Below, piece by piece: positions 1 through 3,662 of a stretch of 5,243 bases of DNA (position 1 is the stretch's first letter; each line of letters opens with the position of its first letter). The notes under the pieces were generated by a model that saw only the letters and a program-made list of their open reading frames with translations, searched no databases and was not told the origin of the DNA. Position numbers and translations under genes: made by a program. The DNA is taken from positions 1 to 5,243 of the forward strand of contig JBGPMO010000046.1 in NCBI GenBank assembly GCA_041487075.1, given 5' to 3'. This stretch comes from JBGPMO01 sp041487075 (GTDB lineage: Bacteria; Patescibacteriota; Minisyncoccia; UBA6257; 1-14-0-10-40-38).

Positions 1-1605
1 AGCATGCCGAAGCGTGAAACGCGTCAAAAAAAAGATCATCCGCTCTTTTAAGGAATAGACTCTTCTCGCCCGATAAAAATCGGAAATCAGTATTTTCTCA
101 CCCGTACGCTCCACATACTGCTCCCATAAAAAATCTCCTCCAGTACGAATGAAAACCGGCGTACCAATAAGCTTCCCCGCAATAACTCCGGGGAGCCCAA
201 CACTAAACGTATCAAGCGCTATAATGAAATCAGCGTGCGCCATGAGCGGGAGCATCTTAAAAAAATAGCAGATATGCCTTATCCCCGTGGGCAACCGCTT
301 TAATGCGCCATAGGTTGCTACCGTTGCTCTGTGGCCGCTCTCGTGAAACGCTTTGACCAGCTCTGCCGCATAATATGCGGGCCCACCAACTTCTGGCGGA
401 TAAATGCCAGTTGCAATAATCACGCGCTTCGCTTGCGTTACGCGGGTAAAAATCTCTGCCATGGCGTTAGCAACGCGCTCCCATGAATACCGGTCTTCTA
501 CCAAGCGCCGCCCGTTTTCTTTGAGGCGATGGGCGAGCGCGGGATTTGCTATCAGTTCCTTAATTTTTTCTGCCACATCATGGGAATCATGAACGCGCGC
601 AAAGATCCCCGTTTCACGATCAGTAAGAAAATCAGGAATGCCGCCTACTCGAGTGCCAATGATGGGTACCCCGGCAGCCATTGCTTCTAAAAAAGAGTTC
701 CCCAATCCCTCTGAACGAGAAGGTCGCACAAAAATGTCTGCGCGAGCGAGATATTCCGGGATGTTCTCCGGAGCAATATGCCCAACGAATTCCACGCGCG
801 ATGCTACGCCAAGATCTTTCGCGAGTGCTTCAAGTTCCTGCCGCAAAGGACCGTCGCCCACAATGAGTAACTGATAACTGATAACCGATGACTGATGACG
901 CGACAACTCTGCAAATGCCTTTATTAAAATATCAATACCGTTTTTGTAAACTAATCGCGATGTGGTTATAATAATCCGTTGATCCGAAGATTTGAGATTT
1001 GACCTGCCTGCCGGCGAGGCAGGAATTTGAGATTTAAATTTACTTATATCTACCCCGTTCGGCACCACCGCTATCGAAGAACGCGCGCCGTGACGCCCGG
1101 CAAACGCCGCAAGATAATGACTAATGGCTTGGATAGCATCGGCATGCGTAAAAATATTCCGCCACCATGGATAGAGAATATTGATTCGTTTTAGAATATG
1201 CCTCTCGGCATCGCCCTCTTGGAGGGAAAGGATAAAAGGAATCCGCGGATGCCGCAGTTTAAAAAGAAGCGTAGCCGCTCCGCCATAGCTCGCCATCATC
1301 CCCCACATGAGAGTAAATGGCCTTGCACGATGAGCTTTCTCTGCAGCTCGCCAGGCTTGAATAATATACCAAGTTTTTCTCAATTTCCCTTGGTACAAAT
1401 CTCCCTGCCCCTGCCCGAGACGACAAACCAGGACATTCCCCATCTTCTCTTGCCCGAGCCAAGCATTATTGAATCGCCGCGTAAAACAAGTAAACTCCCA
1501 CTCTGGGAGCCGATCGGCAATCTCTTGAATCGCAAGCTCGGCGCCGCCCACAAAAGGGGCGTACGCCAATGAAAATACCGCGACAGTACCTTGTTTCGCT
1601 CTCAT
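1..1605 (-). CDS. Tandem GT4-GT4 glycosyltransferase fusion (3' end outside window)
   Basis: This frame is open for 535 codons from ATG (1605-1603) to the left edge with no stop, so the gene is 3'-partial. Residues 1-390 form a complete GT-B glycosyltransferase of family 4, which would transfer a sugar from a nucleotide-activated donor to a surface or lipid-linked glycan at the cytoplasmic membrane face. Visible signs are the N-terminal glycine loop (APFVGGAEL, 16-24), VVPNGVD (180-186), the donor-binding strand TSRLVYKNG (215-223), IVGDGPLR (248-255) and the catalytic-region EX7E pair E299/E307 followed by AMAAGVP. Residues 393-535 start again as a second GT4 N-terminal domain: RVIIATGIYPPEVGGP (394-409), ALDTFSVGLPG (463-473), FIRTGGDFLWEQY (485-497). 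The join has essentially no linker. No Shine-Dalgarno precedes the ATG; it is the first ATG after an in-frame stop at 1662-1660. Donor and acceptor cannot be assigned. Two 7-bp repeat arrays lie in the first domain. Confidence 0.9.
   Translation of the reverse strand, partial: MRAKQGTVAVFSLAYAPFVGGAELAIQEIADRLPEWEFTCFTRRFNNAWLGQEKMGNVLVCRLGQGQGDLYQGKLRKTWYIIQAWRAAEKAHRARPFTLMWGMMASYGGAATLLFKLRHPRIPFILSLQEGDAERHILKRINILYPWWRNIFTHADAIQAISHYLAAFAGRHGARSSIAVVPNGVDISKFKSQIPASPAGRSNLKSSDQRIIITTSRLVYKNGIDILIKAFAELSRHQSSVISYQLLIVGDGPLRQELEALAKDLGVASRVEFVGHIAPENIPEYLARADIFVRPSRSEGLGNSFLEAMAAGVPIIGTRVGGIPDFLTDRETGIFARVHDSHDVAEKIKELIANPALAHRLKENGRRLVEDRYSWERVANAMAEIFTRVTQAKRVIIATGIYPPEVGGPAYYAAELVKAFHESGHRATVATYGALKRLPTGIRHICYFFKMLPLMAHADFIIALDTFSVGLPGVIAGKLIGTPVFIRTGGDFLWEQYVERTGEKILISDFYRARRVYSLKERMIFFLTRFTLRHA
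868..895. repeat. Heptamer tandem array, unit TAACTGA (x4)
   Basis: Four contiguous 7-bp units on the plus strand: two exact TAACTGA, then TAACCGA and TGACTGA. In the minus-strand gene the unit reads TCAGTTA and encodes about residues 237-246 (QSSVISYQL). This directly precedes the beta-strand LLIVGDGP of the C-terminal Rossmann domain. The plus-strand unit contains stop codons; the gene-sense unit has none in any frame. Confidence 0.85.
991..1039. repeat. Interrupted heptamer array, unit TTTGAGA
   Basis: TTTGAGA occurs at 991-997 and 1026-1032, with degenerate units adjoining each. A 21-bp GC-rich palindrome (1003-1023) separates the two halves. Without it, the flanks join into four consecutive 7-bp units: the first and third are TTTGAGA, the second TTTGAAA and the fourth TTTAAAT. 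The tract encodes about residues 190-205 of the fusion glycosyltransferase, a linker just before IIITTSRLVYKNG, the first strand of the nucleotide-sugar-binding domain. Confidence 0.75.
1003..1023. repeat. GC-rich 21-bp palindrome inserted in coding sequence
   Basis: The arms are CCTGCCT (1003-1009) and AGGCAGG (1017-1023) around the 7-base centre GCCGGCG, which itself contains the palindrome GCCGGC. The length of 21 bp keeps the reading frame, adding seven codons around the residues PASPAGR. It sits inside the TTTGAGA heptamer array and is far more GC-rich than its flanks. It resembles a small REP-like element. Whether it recurs elsewhere in the genome cannot be seen here. Confidence 0.65.
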
Positions 1606-1628
1606 AAGTTGTATTGTAATGTTACCGT
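1606..1628. promoter_or_regulatory. Putative bidirectional promoter with overlapping -10 elements
   Basis: Only 23 bp separate the two divergent start codons. On the minus strand TACAAT (1618-1613, five of six matches to TATAAT) ends 7 nt before the ATG at 1605. On the plus strand TGTAAT (1615-1620, also five of six) ends 8 nt before the ATG at 1629. The two hexamers overlap within the near-symmetric ATTGTAAT (1613-1620). Neither gene has a visible Shine-Dalgarno. This spacing fits transcripts that start at or very near the start codon (leaderless). No good -35 was found in either direction. This is inference from motif and spacing only. Confidence 0.4.
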
Positions 1629-2789
1629 ATGCCACATAATAAAGAAAAAAAGAAAATCGTTATAGTCATCACGAAAGACGATGTCGGCGGCGCGCAGAAA
1701 TATGTTGCTGACCTCGCAAGCCATTTGGATAGAGAGCGATTCTCTGTCGTTGTCCTCCATGGCGGCCAAGAACTCCGCTGGCTTTCAAACAACGTACGGC
1801 CATGGCTCCTCTTTGTTAATGATTGGCTTGCCGTTTTTGAGCTTGTTCGCGCCTTCCGAAAGGAACGCCCGGATGTCATCCATGTAAACAGTTCAAAAGC
1901 CGGCGTACTCGGTTCCTTTGCCGCATTTCTTTATAAGCTTCTTATTCGCCTAAACCCTACGCCCTACGCCCTACGCCCTAAAATAGTTTTCACGGCACAC
2001 GGCTGGGTATTCAATCCTACCAACCATCTCCACCCAGTAAAACGATTCTTCTATAGACTGCTTCATACTTTTGCCGCTCGCTTCGAAGACGCTATTATCA
2101 ATGTCTCTCGTCTCGATCATGATCTCGCGCTCCGCTCCCATATCGCGCCGCCGACAAAGCTCACAACAATAAGAAACGGCATTGATTATCAAAACTTAAC
2201 ATTTCTCGATAAAGTTTCCGCCCGAAAAGAAATCCTTCAAAAATTGGAAATTGGAAATTGGAAATTGGAAATTGGAAAACCATGGGTCGGCTCCCTTGGC
2301 CGCCTCGTAAAAGAAAAAGATTATGAAACGCTCATTCGTGCCGCCCTCGAGGTTCAGCATGCCTATTTCTTTATCATCGGAGATGGTGGGCAATATCAAA
2401 AACTCCAATCACTCATTGCTCACCATCAATTACAGCACCGTTTTTTTCTTGTCCCACCGACAGGAGGGGACGCGCACTTTCTTTCTGCGCTTGATGTGTT
2501 TGTTCTTTCTTCTATAAAAGAAGGACTTCCTTATACCCTTCTTGAAGCAATGGCAGCTGGGCTTCCCATCGTTATCACACGCGCTGGAGGCATGCCAGAG
2601 GCCGTGCGCGACGGGCAAGAAGGGTTTGTGGTTCCCCTCGCTAACGCCGCAATGCTCGCCCGAGCCATTAATCGGCTGATAGACGACCCCCGCCTCGCCG
2701 CACGTATGGGCAAAGCCGCGCGCGCGCGCGTGGCACGCACATTCCCTCTTTCACTCATGATAGAAAAGACGACACTCATCTATCAATAA
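1629..2789 (+). CDS. Family 4 glycosyltransferase (GT-B fold)
   Basis: A 386-residue protein, the usual full length for a GT4 enzyme, predicted to transfer a sugar from a nucleotide donor during surface glycan synthesis. The N-terminal Rossmann domain starts at KIVIVITKDDVGGAQKY (9-25, glycine loop at 19-21), with VIHVNSSKAGVLG (83-95) and the strand KIVFTAHGWVFN (118-129). The donor-binding domain starts at WVGSLGRLVKEKDY (219-232; R225 and K230 are the expected phosphate-contacting residues), followed by FIIGDGGQY (248-256), the EX7E pair E298/E306 in EGLPYTLLE, AMAAGLP (307-313) and AGGMPEAV (319-326). There is no signal peptide or membrane helix, so it is cytosolic or peripheral. The ATG at 1629 is the first start after an in-frame stop at 1617-1619 and has no Shine-Dalgarno. 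Two heptamer repeat arrays interrupt the coding sequence, encoding about residues 107-119 and 205-216. The gene diverges from the fusion glycosyltransferase and probably shares its pathway. Specificity is unknown. Confidence 0.93.
   Translation: MPHNKEKKKIVIVITKDDVGGAQKYVADLASHLDRERFSVVVLHGGQELRWLSNNVRPWLLFVNDWLAVFELVRAFRKERPDVIHVNSSKAGVLGSFAAFLYKLLIRLNPTPYALRPKIVFTAHGWVFNPTNHLHPVKRFFYRLLHTFAARFEDAIINVSRLDHDLALRSHIAPPTKLTTIRNGIDYQNLTFLDKVSARKEILQKLEIGNWKLEIGKPWVGSLGRLVKEKDYETLIRAALEVQHAYFFIIGDGGQYQKLQSLIAHHQLQHRFFLVPPTGGDAHFLSALDVFVLSSIKEGLPYTLLEAMAAGLPIVITRAGGMPEAVRDGQEGFVVPLANAAMLARAINRLIDDPRLAARMGKAARARVARTFPLSLMIEKTTLIYQ
1949..1983. repeat. Heptamer tandem array, unit CCTACGC (x5, ends degenerate)
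   Basis: Three exact CCTACGC units (1956-1976) are flanked in the same 7-bp register by CCTAAAC (1949-1955) and CCTAAAA (1977-1983), giving 35 bp. The array encodes the loop LNPTPYALRPK (about residues 108-118), just before the core strand IVFTAHGW of the N-terminal domain. The reverse complement contains TAG; the coding orientation has no stop in any frame. Confidence 0.85.
2241..2275. repeat. Heptamer tandem array, unit AAATTGG (x5 exact)
   Basis: Five perfect contiguous AAATTGG units (35 bp) followed by a partial AAA. Because 7 is not a multiple of 3, the protein repeats every seven residues: KLEIGNW followed by KLEIG at residues 205-216. It lies in the interdomain linker just before WVGSLGRLVKEK. 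This is structurally the same position as the TTTGAGA array in the neighbouring glycosyltransferase. Confidence 0.9.
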
Positions 2790-2844
2790 TCAAGAGAAGC
2801 GCCGCAAGTAAAAATCTTTTGAGGCGCGCCATTCGAAAAAAAGG
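2790..2844. other. Convergent intergenic spacer with weak hairpin
   Basis: A 55-bp gap lies between the stops of the plus glycosyltransferase and the minus TPR gene. GCGCC (2799-2803) can pair with GGCGC (2823-2827) across a 19-nt A/T-rich loop, and GGCGCGCC (2823-2830) is itself palindromic. Neither strand shows a proper U-tract after the stem, so a shared terminator is possible but poorly supported. Confidence 0.25.
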
Positions 2845-3528
2845 TTACTGCGTGTAGATCTTAAGCGCCGCGAGAAGCGCCGGATCATCCGGCAATGCCA
2901 CAAGGCCGCGCCGAATCACGTCTGCCGCTTGCGCCTTTTTTGAAACATCAAACGTCCAATAAAAATCGGCGAGGCCAGTGTAAAAATAGGGAAGTTTTGG
3001 ATCATTTTCAATCGCTTTCAAATAATCTTTTTCCGCCTTAGGAAAATCATGGAGATAATCCCCATAAAGCCCACCGAGATTAAAATAGGCGGTTGAATTT
3101 TTAGGCGCGACAAGAACGGCATACTCCCATGCATCGCGCGCGCCGATAAAATTATTGAAAAATTGTTTAATCACGCCAAGCCGCAGCCATTCGTCAAAAT
3201 TATTGGGATGAAGGGCGAGATCATTTTTGAGTGTGGCGAGCTCTGCTTGGTAGCGCGCGAGCGCGTCCGCGGGAACCTGCTTGATAAACTGATCAGTGCC
3301 AATGTTTTCAATCGAGTCACCGGCATAGAGCGGCAACGTATGCGGAGCCGGCGGCCCGCCAGCTGGCCCCGACAATACTGTCGGGGCTGGCGGAGGAGGA
3401 GGCATCATAATCGAGCCCGCCGTAGCGGTACTCGAGGGCGGCGGCATGCCGCGCTTAAAAATCAAAAATCCAATAAAGAAACCCATAAAAAGAAAGGTCG
3501 TACCCGCCACCCATGATTTTTTAGACAT
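2845..3528 (-). CDS. Membrane-anchored TPR-repeat protein
   Basis: A 227-residue protein from the ATG at 3528. A short basic start (MSKK) leads into one hydrophobic segment (about 6-24, WVAGTTFLFMGFFIGFLIF) followed by KRG. This predicts a signal-anchor with the C-terminal part outside the membrane. Residues 29-66 form a Pro/Ala/Gly-rich linker including PPPPP (43-47). Residues 110-214 hold about three TPR units with the usual helix-turn-helix spacing: DEWLRLGVIKQFF...A, AYFNLGGLYGDYL...A, PYFYTGLADFYWTF...A. TPRs are protein-protein scaffolds; no enzymatic motif is seen and the partner is unknown. The same frame extends upstream to a GTG at 3624, but that extension would translate the terminator at 3571-3604 and push the membrane helix inward, so it is disfavoured. 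ATG 3537 (three residues longer) is an equally possible start. It lies downstream of the surface-protein gene on the same strand, behind a terminator, so it is probably transcribed separately. Confidence 0.85.
   Translation of the reverse strand: MSKKSWVAGTTFLFMGFFIGFLIFKRGMPPPSSTATAGSIMMPPPPPAPTVLSGPAGGPPAPHTLPLYAGDSIENIGTDQFIKQVPADALARYQAELATLKNDLALHPNNFDEWLRLGVIKQFFNNFIGARDAWEYAVLVAPKNSTAYFNLGGLYGDYLHDFPKAEKDYLKAIENDPKLPYFYTGLADFYWTFDVSKKAQAADVIRRGLVALPDDPALLAALKIYTQ
3366..3387. repeat. Intragenic perfect palindrome in TPR gene linker
   Basis: The arms GCCCCGACA (3366-3374) and TGTCGGGGC (3379-3387) are perfect complements around the loop ATAC. Pairing extends outward by about four more positions, including two G-T wobbles. 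It encodes APTVLSGP (about residues 48-55) in the proline-rich linker. Its form is that of a terminator-type stem or REP-like element, but it has no T-run and is inside a gene. Confidence 0.6.
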
Positions 3529-3570
3529 AGTAAACATCGTAGCGGTTTCTTCATTCTGAATCAAGTGATA

Positions 3571-3604
3571 GAAAACACCCCCGATCTTCATCGGGGGTGT
3601 TTTC
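3571..3604 (-). terminator. Intrinsic terminator of the surface-protein gene
   Basis: A perfect 15-bp inverted repeat (3571-3585 and 3590-3604) has a 4-base loop (CTTC on plus, GAAG in the transcript). The stem has a CCCCC/GGGGG core, and the 3' arm ends in GTGTTTTC followed by TATC. It lies 58 bp after the stop codon of the minus-strand surface protein, the expected position. The U-rich stretch is partly inside the stem, so termination might be incomplete. Confidence 0.75.
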
Positions 3605-3621
3605 GAGCTAACCGTAGTCTC

Positions 3622-3651
3622 CACCAGCCCTGATGCAAATCAGGATTGGTG
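3622..3651. other. Hairpin in 3' untranslated region of surface-protein gene
   Basis: CACCA (3622-3626) pairs with TGGTG (3647-3651), then a 2x2 internal mismatch, then CCTGAT (3629-3634) pairs with ATCAGG (3639-3644) around a four-base loop (GCAA on plus, TTGC in the minus transcript). It sits between the stop codon (3663) and the terminator. It could be an mRNA-stabilising 3' structure or a relic of a repeat element; no function can be assigned. Confidence 0.45.
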
Positions 3652-3662
3652 CTCAAGTAAGA

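Noticed and set aside
868..1039. Repeat cluster as a possible CRISPR array
   Set aside because: The units are 7 bp with no spacers and are read through in a protein. No cas gene is present.
1198..1572. 124-codon open frame on the plus strand
   Set aside because: It lies antisense to the fusion glycosyltransferase, whose motifs are continuous there. The translated product has no recognisable domain.
2799..2827. Bidirectional terminator between the convergent genes
   Set aside because: The stem is only 5 bp with a 19-nt loop and no T-run follows on either strand. It is kept only as a low-confidence spacer feature.
2794..2882. Direct repeat GAGAAGCGCCG at 2794-2804 and 2872-2882
   Set aside because: 11 bp long and only two copies. 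The second is inside the TPR coding region and there is no further structure around it.
3457..3470. AAAAATC x2, another 7-bp tandem
   Set aside because: Only two copies in an A-rich stretch encoding the end of a normal membrane helix (LIFKRG); easily chance.
3163..3516. 117-codon plus-strand open frame
   Set aside because: Antisense to the TPR gene; the product is Arg-rich and unstructured, as expected of a shadow frame.
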